A DNA stretch of 64,000 nt from Gymnothorax reevesii (Eukaryota > Chordata > Actinopteri > Anguilliformes > Muraenidae): the NCBI GenBank assembly GCA_029721435.1, contig CM056583.1, forward strand, positions 47,645,120-47,709,119, read 5' to 3'. Under the pieces are notes generated by a model. The model ran no database searches. It saw nothing but the letters and a program-made list of their open reading frames with translations, and was not told where the DNA came from. Below, in pieces: positions 23,389 to 64,000 of this stretch; within the stretch, counting starts at the first letter, position 1; each line of letters starts with the position of its first letter. A program made the position numbers and the translations under genes.

Positions 23389-23391
23389 AAA

Positions 23392-23421
<30 letters not shown>
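23389..23421 (+). repeat. (AAAT)n tail of the L2 LINE
   Basis: About eight AAAT units at the 3' end of the L2, a position where such LINEs carry short tandem tails. Confidence 0.8.
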
Positions 23422-23422
<1 letters not shown>

Positions 23423-24404
23423 AATTCTCGCAGTTTACATCTCCTGATTAGCTACAGCTGCTCAGACAAAATGGTAAAAATCGACGACAATCCAATTTAC
23501 TTTTGAGAGCATTGTTAGGAATTGCACCGCAAAATTATGAGGCGTCTTCTTCTGCGCATAAATGACGACGTAAAATATCAACGTGTCTTTATAATTTCAG
23601 GGCTTGTGTTGCTTATGAAGCAGCACATATTTGCGTAAATTAGTTTACGAGGTTGTGAGAATCCGTTCTTTATTCTGAATGTTATCAAGGCTAAAGGGCG
23701 CTGTCAGGCAAGTTGCTCAGCTGTGTGACAATCCTATGGACGGCGAAAATAAATGCTGCGAAGTCAGCGAAAGTTTTGGATTTACAATGCCATATCAATT
23801 ATATAAATGTAGGCAATGGGAATTCACCTTTTCATGATCATTTCTAATTATAGGTCATGTATTGGTCTTGTTCGCTCAGTCAATAAATTGTTTCTTTTTT
23901 AATCAGGCCGGCTTGAATAAAAACAGCTTGCGGGCGGTCAAGCCATAAAAGTGTGAAGCTTACTGAAGGCCCTTTGAACTACTCCATGGCCCGGATGAAA
24001 GGAAAGAGAACAACTGACGTCACAAAAGAGAATAACTGATTCGACAAGCACCGCGGCACTGGCGTTTTATTGGATAATGCGTTCGAAATGCACACTCACC
24101 CACTATATAGGGCACTATATGTAGTGAACGCTCTAGACTGAAAACAATATAGAGAGCGATTGGACAAGTGTGCATTCCGAATGTAGCCTTAGATTCCCCA
24201 AGTAAAAATGTATGTCCCCTGGTATGGACGCCGATTTGAAGACTTGCCGGTTTGAAAATGCGTCGCACTGGATAATTACCAAATTAAAATTGATAAAACT
24301 ATGCGTTTTAGACACTTCAAGTATTCTACTTTCCGCTGAAATATACTTTGCCGAGGTGTGGTTTCCTCCTTTAAATACTTTATCTTGCATTGTTTTAAAT
24401 GTGC
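23422..24404. other. Unassigned sequence between the L2 and Tc1
   Basis: No gene. The stretch 24,040-24,190 (ACTATATAGGGCACTATATG region) resembles termini of fish DNA transposons but no pair of ends was found. Confidence 0.35.
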
Positions 24405-24720
24405 TACCCCAATTCCAAAATAGTTGGGACAAAGTGGAAATTGTGAATAAAATCAAAACGCAATGACTTTCAGATCACACCAGCCAGTATTATATTCACA
24501 ATAGAACAGAGATAACATAGCAAATGCTGAAACAGAGGTTTTACAATTTTATCCACAAAATGAGCTCATTTCAAATTTGATGGCTGCTACAGGTTTCAAA
24601 AAAGTTGGGACAGGGGCCTGTTTACTATGCTGTAGCATCCCCTCTTCTTTTCAACACAGAGGGGAGGCATCTGGGCATTGAGGAGACAAGCTTTTTGAGT
24701 TTAGCCTCTGGAATTTAATC

Positions 24721-25514
24721 CCACTCTTGTTTAATACAGGCTTCCAGCTGCTGGAAAGTTTTGGGTCTCCTTTGACGGACATTTCGTTTAACTTTGCGCC
24801 AAATGTTCTCAATCAGTGAAAGATCAGGACTGCAGGCAGGCCAGTTCAGCACACAGACTCTTCTACTACGATGCTACACTGTTGTAACAGCTGCAGTATG
24901 TGGTTTTGCATTGTCCTGCTGAAATACACAAAGCCTTCCCTGGAATAAATGTCGCCTGGAGGGGAGCATATGTTGCTCTAAAACCTTTCTATACCTTTCA
25001 GCATTCATGGTGCTTTTTAACACATGCAAGCATCCCACATAATATGCACTTATGCATCCCCATACCATCAGAGATACTAGCTTTTGAACTGCACGCTGAT
25101 GACAGGAGGGGTGGTCTTTCTCCTCTTTAGCCCGGATGACAACGCCCATGATTTCCAACAAGAATGTTTAGTTTGGACTCATCTGACCACAGGACACTTT
25201 GTTACAGTCCATTTTAAAAGAGCCATGGCCCACAGAACGCAGCGGCGCTTCTGGATCATGCTCAATCATGGCTTCCTTTTTGCATGATTGAGTTCAAGGT
25301 GGCATCTGTGTATGGCACGGCAGACTGTTTACAGACAGTAATTTCTTGAAGAATTCCTGGGCCCATTTAGTAATGTCAATGACAGAATCATGCGGGGAGA
25401 GATGCAGTGGCGTCTGAGGGCCCGAAGATCACGGGGAACCAAAGGTCTTCGGCCTTGTCCCTTAGGCACAGAAATTTTTCCAGTTTCTCTGAATCTTTTG
25501 ATGATGTTATGCAT
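24721..25514 (-). pseudogene. Tc1-like transposase, degenerate
   Basis: DD34E-type transposase in at least three broken frames. The second catalytic Asp is in [10 protein letters not shown] and the Glu lies in a SPDLSLIENIW-like segment. Stops and frameshifts separate the helix-turn-helix, catalytic core and C-terminus. It belongs to a different Tc1 subfamily from the copies at 16 kb and 59 kb by its terminal sequence. It cannot make a full enzyme. Confidence 0.8.
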
Positions 25515-25926
25515 TGTCTACAATGAGACCTTCAAAGCCTTTGCAATTTGACGTTGAGGAACATCGTTTTTAAAGTATTCCACAATTTTTTTTTACGCAA
25601 ACCTTCACAGGTTGGAGAGCCTCTGGCCATCTTTACTTCTGAGAGACTCAGCCACTCTAATCCCTTTTATAGACAATCATGTTACCCACCTGAAGCCAGT
25701 TAACTTAATTACTTTCCAAATGTTTTTTCAGCTGATTCTCATATATATTAATAGCTCTTTCAGCCCTTTTTTGCCTGCGTCCCAACTTTTTTGAGACCTG
25801 TTGCAGCCAAAAAATTTGAAATAAGCTCATTTTGTGGATAAAAATGTAAAATGCCTCAGTTTCAACATTTGAAATGTTATCCATGTCCTATTGTAAATAA
25901 CATTAACTCGTGATCTGAAAGTCATT

Positions 25927-26276
25927 ACCTTCGCCAGCGACTTCGCTGACGAAGGTAATGTTTTGATCCCCGTGTATTTATTTGTTTGTGTGTCTGTCTG
26001 TATGTGTATCGAATAACTCAGTACCAAAGTAAATAAAAGTACCAAACGGAATTTCATAAAATTTGGTGGGTTGATTTGGCATGACCTGAGGATCAATCGT
26101 TTAGATTTTGGGAGTGATCGGGTCAAAGGTCAAGGTCAAGGGCACGAAAAGGTCAAAACAGACTTTCGGCCATATCTCGGTCAATTTTTATCCGATCGGC
26201 ATGAAACCAACGCCAGTGGCGAGGGATTCAGTGGCGTCGGCGAAGGTATGCGCTCTACCGAGTGCCCGTTCTAGTT
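25927..26276 (+). mobile_element. Helitron-like nonautonomous element with fixed ends
   Basis: The host Tc1 end should read GTGATCTGAAAGTCATTGCA, as its other end shows. Here it is split after GTCATT by 350 bases and resumes GCATTTTG, with no target duplication. The insert starts ACCTTCGCCAGCG..CGCTGACGAAGGT (hairpin) and ends with hairpin GCGCTCTACCGAGTGC followed by CCGTTCTAGTT. A 3' hairpin just before CTAGT and insertion without duplication are Helitron/Helentron features. Confidence 0.7.
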
Positions 26277-26597
26277 GCATTTTGTCATTTTATTCACAAT
26301 TTACACTTTGTCCCAACTATTTCAGAATTGGGGACGTAATTCAAGTCAAAAATGACTGAGGAATTTTGTTTTTTAAAACATGAATTTTCCATAGCATCCC
26401 AAACTAATCAGCACCTGGATCGTTAATTATATCCTATGTGCTCCAAAAAACATGACATTGAAAGTACATTCCCTTCTTACCTTTTTTACTGTTTTGCATG
26501 TAAATGTAGCCCTCTAGTGGCAAAAATATGAATAACCGCTCAACAACTACAGGAAGGGAAACGTGTGGAAACTGCAACATCAGGCACGTGTCCTCAC

Positions 26598-58034
<31,437 letters not shown>

Positions 58035-58571
58035 CTGAGAACATAAAAAGAAAATATGAACTGAAAATCCCTTCAGAAAAGAAACATTAGTTGCTTCATT
58101 GTACAGTACATCTAGCCGAATGAATTGGTTTCAAAGATCAAATCTCTCCTTGACAAATTTAAACTCCGTACTAGATTTTTCTTTGTCCAAATATTTATTA
58201 ATACACTGTCAAAGTTGACATTAAAAACCTAGATAACTAATCATCTTTCGAAGTAGGCATTTAAAGTCCATTACAATGCCAAGTCCTTGATACTCGGGCC
58301 TATACAGATCACAGGAGTATAAAAACTAAAATAGCATTACACAATTCCAACTCGGAAGGAGTTGAAACAGAATGGAAAATGCAATAAAAACAAACTGCAA
58401 TGACGTCTAGTTTTAATTTGACTTGCGTTTCATTGTAGGCAGTATGAAGATGTATAAAATGTTTGGTCAGATCAATTTAATTTCATAAGTAAAATAATTC
58501 CATTCCTGCTGATTGCCAGGAATTCCAAAAAAAAAAAAAAAATGCAATGCAGCCAATTTAGGACAAGCAAT

Positions 58572-58605
<34 letters not shown>

Positions 58606-58824
58606 ATTTTTATCCAGAATGTCAGCAAATGATTGTTATCAAGAGCTGTCATTTTTAAGTGGCATAGCCACATGTGCTCAGGATGACTTTGGGAAACCTT
58701 TGTCAATTACAACAATATATAGTGATGTACAGAAATGGCAGTTAAATTTTTACAGTGCAAAGAGGAGGCCATATGTTAAGTGTCCAGAACTGCCCCCAAC
58801 TTCTCTTGGCTTAAGAGGCATCTA
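58035..58824 (-). other. aff1 intron (upstream of the first exon found)
   Basis: AT-rich with a (CA)n run at 58,573-58,602. The exon preceding 58,034 was not recognised. Confidence 0.5.
58573..58602. repeat. (CA)n microsatellite
   Basis: About 15 CA units. Confidence 0.95.
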
Positions 58825-60455
58825 CAAGTGCTGGTCATCGAATTAGAATAATTTGAAATAGCGCAATCGTTAAATTTTCTTGATGCATTTTTTGTGCAGA
58901 AAGCAAATCAGGTGTTCACCGCGCCTGTCCTACTTGCTAGAGTATTCACAGAACTTGCTACCTGTAAAAAAATTTGCTCAGCTGAGCTTTCCAAAAGGCC
59001 CATTTAGGCCATTTAACGAGACACTGTTGTTTCATTGAATTAGAATAATTCATAAGTCATTTCATTGAATTAGAATAAGTGCTCGAATTTTTGTTTTCTG
59101 TGAAGAGTGTTCACTGTGCAGTATAAAGTCAGGGTTGAGTAGAATTTCTAAGTTGTAAAATCAATCATGGGTAAGCAGCGCGACCTCTCAACCGGAATAG
59201 TGACTCAAATTCAAGCCCTTCGCTAACAAGGCTTGACCCAAACTAAAATTGCTGAACAGCTTGGCATCAGCCAGTCTTTCATCTGCAAAGCTCTAAAGAA
59301 AGGCTGCAGAAAGCGCACCAACTGTTCCGGCATCCGAAAAACTTCTGCTCGTGACAACAAGCAGCTGAGAAAGATCGCAGTCAGCAACCGGTTCAAGTCC
59401 ACTTCTGAGCTCAGCGACCTGTGGAACGACCAGACCTGCGCTAACGTCTCGAGATCAACCACTTACCGTCGTCTGCTCGAACTCGGCTTCAAATCTCGCG
59501 TTCCAGCAGGAAAAACCGATGCCGAACAAGAAACAAATGGAGAAACGGCTGAAGTGGGCCAAAGAACACGGCGAGTGGACTGCTGGAGACTGGCAGAAAG
59601 TGGTCTTCAGTGACGAATTACGCTTTTGCATCTTCTTTGGTGACCAAGGTCCTCGTGTCCAGCGTTGTGGTGGTGAACCCTACAATCACGAGTGCGTAAA
59701 AAGATGCGTCAAGTCTCCCCAGAGCGTTATGGTCTGGGGATGCATGTCCGCTCGAGTGTAGGGAAACTCTGCTTCCTCAAGAAGACGGTCAATGCTGCCG
59801 TATACCAAGATGTTCTGGAAACGTTCCTGATTCCGACTGTTGAGGGACAGTTTGGCGAAGACGACCTCATATTTCAACAGGATCTTGCACCGGCTCATGC
59901 GCCAAAGTCGACCAAAGATTGGTTCGCCGAAAAACAGCTTGAAGTTTTGGCTTGGCCGGCCAACTCGCCTGACCTCAATGTTATTGAAAACCTTTGGGCC
60001 ATCGTCAAGCAGAAAATTCGCGACAGAAAGCCGACTACGCTGGACCAACTGAAGCAGAACATCGCCACTGCCTGGGAAGCTGTGAGTGCGGTAACTTGTG
60101 ACAAGCTGGTCAAATCGATGACGTGGAGACTTCAGGCTGTCATACGAGCCAAGGGGGCAGCCACAAAATACTGAGAAAGTGATGATTCTAATTATAATAA
60201 AAATTACTCTAATTCAGTGAAACGGTTTCTCAATTATTCTAATTCAACGAAACAACATTGTCACGGTTAAATGGCCTAAATGGGCCTTTTGGAAAGCTCA
60301 GCTGAGCAAATGTTTTTCAGGTACCGAGTTCTGTGATTACTCAACAGTAGGACAGGCGCGGTGAACACCTGATTTGCTTTCTGCACAAAAAATGCATCAA
60401 GAAAATTTAACGATTGCGCCATTTCAAATTATTCTAATTCGTTGACCAGCACTTG
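58825..60455 (+). mobile_element. Nearly full-length Tc1-like transposon
   Basis: Ends CAAGTGCTGGTCA are inverted, flanked by TA at 58,823-58,824 and 60,456-60,457. Length is 1,631 bp. The inverted repeats are about 255 bases and closely matching. The motif GAATTAGAATAATT appears at the outer and inner parts of each, an IR/DR arrangement. A single transposase with few breaks fills the middle. Confidence 0.92.
59167..60173 (+). pseudogene. Tc1/mariner DD34E transposase, lightly broken
   Basis: ATG at 59,167 opens MGKQRDLSTGIVTQIQALR, then an in-frame TAA at 59,224. The frame continues with a helix-turn-helix (GLTQTKIAEQLGISQSFICK) and a second DNA-binding part (NVSRSTTYRRLLELGFKSR). A frameshift near 59,512 leads to KVVFSDELRF (first catalytic Asp) and VMVWGCMSA. 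Another near 59,755 leads to LIFQQDLAPAHAPK (second Asp), SPDLNVIENLWAIVK (Glu) and a C-terminus ending at TGA after AAT KY. About 335 residues, the normal family length. One stop and two single-base shifts keep it from being active. Enzymes of this family cut and paste the element at TA sites. Confidence 0.92.
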
Positions 60456-60689
60456 TACAGTGGACCATCGCAGAGAGGAAACGAGCATTGCGGTCAGATC
60501 AATCAATGTTCCATGCCCCCCTTTTTTTTTTTTTTGGAAAAAATGGACACCATATTCTCTTTACCAAAGAACAAAGCGGCTGTTAAAATTCAGTTATGAG
60601 AAAGAAGTCCAAAAACCTCATTCCGTCATGGAAAGGGGTTCTATCATTACCCATCGCAAGAGCATTCTGCACACACTACCAAGGCATGG

Positions 60690-60895
60690 CTGCACCAGAA
60701 AGGGTGCTGGTGCCTGCCTACAGTTCCAACTTGTCTCAATAAAGAATGTGTGGTGCGTTTTGGGAAATAGAAAATGCTTATGACAAAAACGCAGGGCAAA
60801 AGCACACCATAAGACGTCTGCAGAAAGACTGGGACAAAATGACACCTGAAACCCTTAATCACATGGTGTCTTCACTGCTCTGCCCAAGTTGATAA
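60690..60895 (+). pseudogene. Possible Tc1-like transposase C-terminal scrap
   Basis: Plus-strand frames read VSIKNVWCVLGNRK, then RRLQKDWDKMTPETLNHMVS. This resembles the PIENVW Glu motif and the following C-terminal helices of fish Tc1 transposases, with Lys in place of the catalytic Glu and a frameshift between. It is short, so the call is tentative. Confidence 0.45.
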
Positions 60896-62160
60896 AGTCT
60901 AGATATCACATATGCTGAAAGATATGCTTTCCGCCATTTCAGAATCTCCATTCTGAAGATGCCTGGTCCTGAACGCCCAAAACACGCAGGCAATCATTTT
61001 TTAATTAACTAGAGTGCCAAAGGCCCTGAAGGTTGCCGGCAGTTACAGCCCCAATAGGAGAAAAGTAACTAGCATCAGTCCCCGGATTCAACAGGAAGCA
61101 AACATAAATTCTTGTGAAAGCAACACGTTGTCTACATGATACTGGTGTTAAAAAACTCCAGTTCAGACATCCGAATTTTGGCGGTGATGGCGAATAGTCC
61201 CGTACCACCGCGAATCAATTCACGGTTCTTCGAATCAATTGTTCGCTGCGAAAGAAGAGAATCGTTTCACCCGCACACTTCCGCGGCCCAACACAGCTCA
61301 GGGAGAAAGGGGTTTTAGTTACCATTATCGGACAACTTGACTGAGCGGTCACACTTTTTCACGAGTGACACACAGCAACATTTTTAATGTCGCTTTTCTG
61401 CCATTTAGCAAAAATATAATCTTTAAGAAGTCCAGATCATGAAATCCGATTAGATTTTTTTCTAACCTGAAATTTTACTGTCGTCTGCTGTCAATTTGCG
61501 AAGTGCGTCATCTTTTCAATTCATTTCTAGTTCTTGCTTTGCTTTCAGACAATGATTATTTTTACACAACACTGCCACTGAGTGGGTCTAATTAGTATCA
61601 TTCTTTCTATTCCGTGATGCTAATAGGAACATCCATCCAAAAATGGATTTTGACCCGTTTTTAAATTTTAAAAGTCTAAATGAACGATTTAATCAAAAAA
61701 AAATTTTTTTGCGCGGGCATTAATTGGATGACCCATTTGATCACATCCCCCCCCCCAAAAAAAAAAAAAGGCCATTCTTGAGATACGGCTTTACGGCTTT
61801 ACACTGTGCGGGACGCAGAGTGACGACTATAAGTTACGGGCCTACGGCCGGCAACCAAACAAAAACAATTCAATTCAAAACAAGAGTGATACGTTGACGG
61901 CCAGCTCTACCGAGATGCGATGGTGACCACTTGGCTGTGATGACATGATCCAGAATATATCTCCAAAATAATCCAACACGAAGTGACTTAAACTTTAGAG
62001 AAGGAGGTGGGGGGAAAGTTTAATGGGTCTCTATCTCCCTCTCCCCGGCGCATAACTGCTTGTGTTCGTATACGAGTGAGTCTTCTTCGATTGTTTTGTA
62101 GGTGGAATAAAACAATATCTCGTGAGCATTACTGCCACCCACTATGTTGATTCATGAGCC
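60896..62160. other. Unassigned sequence
   Basis: No gene. C and A runs at 61,747-61,769. Aff1 upstream exons were looked for here and not recognised. Confidence 0.45.
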
Positions 62161-62164
62161 TTTG

Positions 62165-62545
62165 TCTATGTATTAGTTTAAATGTCTTAGACGGTGCTAT
62201 AATTTTTTTTTTTTTTGGCCAGTGTATGTATGTTTCACTGTTTGTTTCTGCGAATCTCGATCTGTGGTTTGTCTAACAGCTCTATAATATTTTTGGCCAG
62301 TATGTTTCTGTGTACGTGGGTGTAGCTGTGTATGTGTGTGCTGCTATGTATGTGTGTGTTGCTGTGCACGTGTGTGTGAATCCCCATCTGTGTGTTTGTC
62401 TAATACAGGTGCTCTAATATTTTTGGCTGCTGTGTCTTGAAGTGCATGAGTATGTGAGTCTCCATCTGTGTGTTTGTCTAAAATAGGTCTCTAACATTGT
62501 GGGCCAGTGTATGCATGTGCTGCTGTGTACTTGTGTGTGGGAGTG
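62165..62545. repeat. Diverged tandem repeat of about 100 bp
   Basis: Three to four units share CTCTAATATTTTTGGCCAGTGTATG..TGTTTCTGTG and CATCTGTGTGTTTGTCTAA. TG-rich spacers vary in length. It lies about 0.5 kb before an L1-like ORF2 and may be part of that element's 5' region. Confidence 0.7.
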
Positions 62546-63072
62546 TATGAATGATCATAGATGTAAGTGTGCTTGTGGGTAGGTGTGGGCGGAACGATGG
62601 GCAAGGGGTGAGCCATGGGGGGTGGGGCGGTGTGGGGTGGGGGCCCTCCGATTATTATTATTTATTCATGTATTTATTTTCTTTCTTCCCTCTTTCATTA
62701 TCAACATTATTGTCACTATTGTTGTTATGAATATTATTATTATTTCGGGATTTTTTTTTGTTTGTTTTTTTTTTTTTTCTTTCTCTTTACTCTATTTTAT
62801 TCTGCCATAAACATTCTCTCAATATCATTTAACAGAACACCCAGTAAACACCCAGTTGTCTCTGAATTAACCTGTCTTTAGGCTTAAACTCTGTGAATCA
62901 TGCCCTGTCTCTGTACTACTGTTTCTCTCCTTTTGTTTGCTTCTTTCACTGTTTGTCTCATTCATTTGTTCTCCCTCCTCCTCTTCAGTGTCATACCCCC
63001 GCTACTTGAAAGATTATACAGCGTGACAAAATCTGGCAGTTCCACACCATATCCTTCAATTAACCAAATCCT
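62546..63072. other. Leader of the L1-like element or spacer
   Basis: G-rich then ATT/T-rich stretches (T run at about 62,753-62,779). No ORF1-type protein was recognised. Confidence 0.4.
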
Positions 63073-64000
63073 ATGCCAACAGCATTAAAATTTGTTAGCT
63101 GGAATGTGCGTGGCATTAACTCACCGGCAAAAAGAGCTAAAATCATGAATCATCTAAAAAAATTAAAGGCTGATATATGTCTGCTACAGGAAACCAAATT
63201 ATCAGACAATGAACACAATAAACTTAAAACACAACACTTCAACCAATTATTTTTCTCTACATACAGCTCCAAAAAAAGAGGGGTCTCAGTTCTCATCCAC
63301 AAAAATGCTCCATTTATTCATAAACACACAATAACCGACCCAGAAGGACGATATATCATTATCAATGGAACAATTAATAGCATCAATATTACAATTGCAA
63401 GTATTTATGGTCCAAACACAGATGATGTAGCGTTCTACCATAGCTTTTTTGAATCACTACAGAACTTCTCAACATCAATCATAATTATAGGTGGAGACCT
63501 CAACACAGTAATCAACCCAACAATAGACAGCTCAACAAGTACACATCACTCCAAAACCTGGCATTCAACTCAAATTATCAAACAATATATGACAGATATT
63601 GGTCTTGGCGATATTTGGAGGCTACATAACCCTTCATCCAGAGAATACACCTACTTCTCCTCAGTCCATAAGTCCTTCTCAAGAATCGACTACTTTCTAG
63701 CAAGCAACTCTTCACTGGCAAATATCTCTAACCCCACCATCCACCCAATCATCATATCCGACCATGCTCCCATCAGCTTCACACTGCACAATAAAACTGA
63801 AACAAAAACCAGCACAAGATGGCGATTTAACACATCACTACTTCAAGATAGCGAATTTGATTCATATTTCAAAAAACAATGGACACTATTTATGGAAACA
63901 AATGACACAATATATACCTCACCAACTCTCATTTGGGAAACAGCCAAAGCAGTATTAAGAGGAAAAATTATCTCATACTCAACATTTAAAAAGAAGAAAG
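63073..64000 (+). CDS. L1/Tx1-like LINE ORF2, endonuclease domain, runs off the window
   Basis: ATG at 63,073 opens 309 codons with no stop to the window edge. It is an apurinic-type endonuclease, the enzyme that nicks target DNA for LINE integration. Motifs with residue numbers: WNVRGI 10-15, QETK 39-42 (catalytic Glu40), YGP 112-114, GDLN 141-144, SRIDY 203-207 and SDH 229-231 (Asp230, His231). All key residues are present. The following RWRFNTSLLQDSEF is usual before the reverse transcriptase in L1/Tx1 clade elements. The start was chosen because the family begins a few residues before WNVRG. The reverse transcriptase should lie beyond 64,000. The unbroken frame suggests a young copy. Confidence 0.92.
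   Translation, partial: MPTALKFVSWNVRGINSPAKRAKIMNHLKKLKADICLLQETKLSDNEHNKLKTQHFNQLFFSTYSSKKRGVSVLIHKNAPFIHKHTITDPEGRYIIINGTINSINITIASIYGPNTDDVAFYHSFFESLQNFSTSIIIIGGDLNTVINPTIDSSTSTHHSKTWHSTQIIKQYMTDIGLGDIWRLHNPSSREYTYFSSVHKSFSRIDYFLASNSSLANISNPTIHPIIISDHAPISFTLHNKTETKTSTRWRFNTSLLQDSEFDSYFKKQWTLFMETNDTIYTSPTLIWETAKAVLRGKIISYSTFKKKK

Larger units (their letters stand above)
14917..23421 (+). mobile_element. L2-type LINE, heavily interrupted
   Basis: Pieces of one plus-strand reverse transcriptase can be followed in order. They are FDMVNHQVLLSK and VPQGSI (14917-15092), ILGPTLFS and the catalytic MYADDAVI (18063-18335), the KSHVKRIVNTIKFNLHNFRQ block (19806-20010), SHIDYCL and PVESLYKKALKVLD (21955-22160), then PFRQTTFGQDVLSV and YWNSLPLELRECPTY (22750-22980). 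It ends in an ATAA-type tail. These are features of L2-clade LINEs of fish. Stops and frameshifts are frequent and the 5' part is missing. The gaps are insertions listed separately. Confidence 0.8.
24407..26336 (-). mobile_element. Tc1-like transposon with both ends
   Basis: The left end CCCCAATTCCAAAATAGTTG is mirrored on the right as CCCCAATTCTGAAATAGTTG, within TA-flanked inverted repeats of about 75 bases. Transposase remnants on the minus strand include an N-terminal helix-turn-helix part (25329-25514), [11 protein letters not shown] and [13 protein letters not shown] (24874-25161), and SPDLSLIENIW (near 24800). The right inverted repeat is split by a Helitron-like insertion. Confidence 0.85.

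Overview
This window reads as animal nuclear DNA, most likely from a teleost fish. It has one split gene with GT..AG introns and a dense load of transposons typical of fish: Tc1-like elements, an L2-type LINE, a Rex1-like LINE, an L1/Tx1-like LINE, a Ty3/Gypsy 3' end, PIF/Harbinger- and hAT-like MITEs, a Helitron-like element and long CA, TA and AAAT microsatellites. No rRNA genes, convincing tRNA genes, CRISPR arrays or prokaryotic operons were seen. All identifications come from reading the sequence and recalled family features; no database search was run.

The one host gene is an AF4/FMR2 family gene on the minus strand, best matched to aff1 (AF4). Sixteen exons can be placed from 58,034 down to 26,598. 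Their splice phases agree from exon to exon, and together they give 3,106 coding bases (1,035 codons plus one base). They carry the second half of the P-TEFb-binding segment (MLGNYEEVKEL), the conserved KPTAYVRPMDGQDQ block, [16 protein letters not shown], a serine/acidic stretch, the AF9/ENL-binding motif (LVVKIKLDLLSRVP) and most of the C-terminal homology domain. The first exons and the last coding exon were not found. A poly(A) signal on the minus strand at 10,722 leaves open that the 3' end lies in the 10.7-14.8 kb region.

Layout: 1-9 kb is mainly unassigned sequence with a spacerless palindrome, a tRNA-like sequence, an 84-bp minisatellite and a truncated Gypsy element with its LTR. 9.0-10.0 kb is a PIF/Harbinger-type MITE with a TAA duplication. 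10-14.8 kb is AT-rich and unassigned. 14.9-23.4 kb is one plus-strand L2-type LINE broken by many insertions, including a five-deep nest. 24.4-26.3 kb is a Tc1-like element interrupted by a Helitron-like insertion. 26.6-58.0 kb is aff1, with repeats in its introns: a Rex1-like LINE next to a splice donor, a 3.2-kb TIR element, foldback elements, a 124-bp CA run and another Tc1. 58.8-60.5 kb is a nearly full-length Tc1 element. 62.2-64 kb is a tandem-repeat region leading into an open L1/Tx1-like ORF2 that runs off the end.

The least explained signal is a short repeat family with hairpin ends and GGAC runs (at 10.3, 18.3, 19.6, 34.9 and 36.5 kb). The Helitron-like copy at 25.9 kb, whose ends are fixed by its interrupted host, may give the mechanism.
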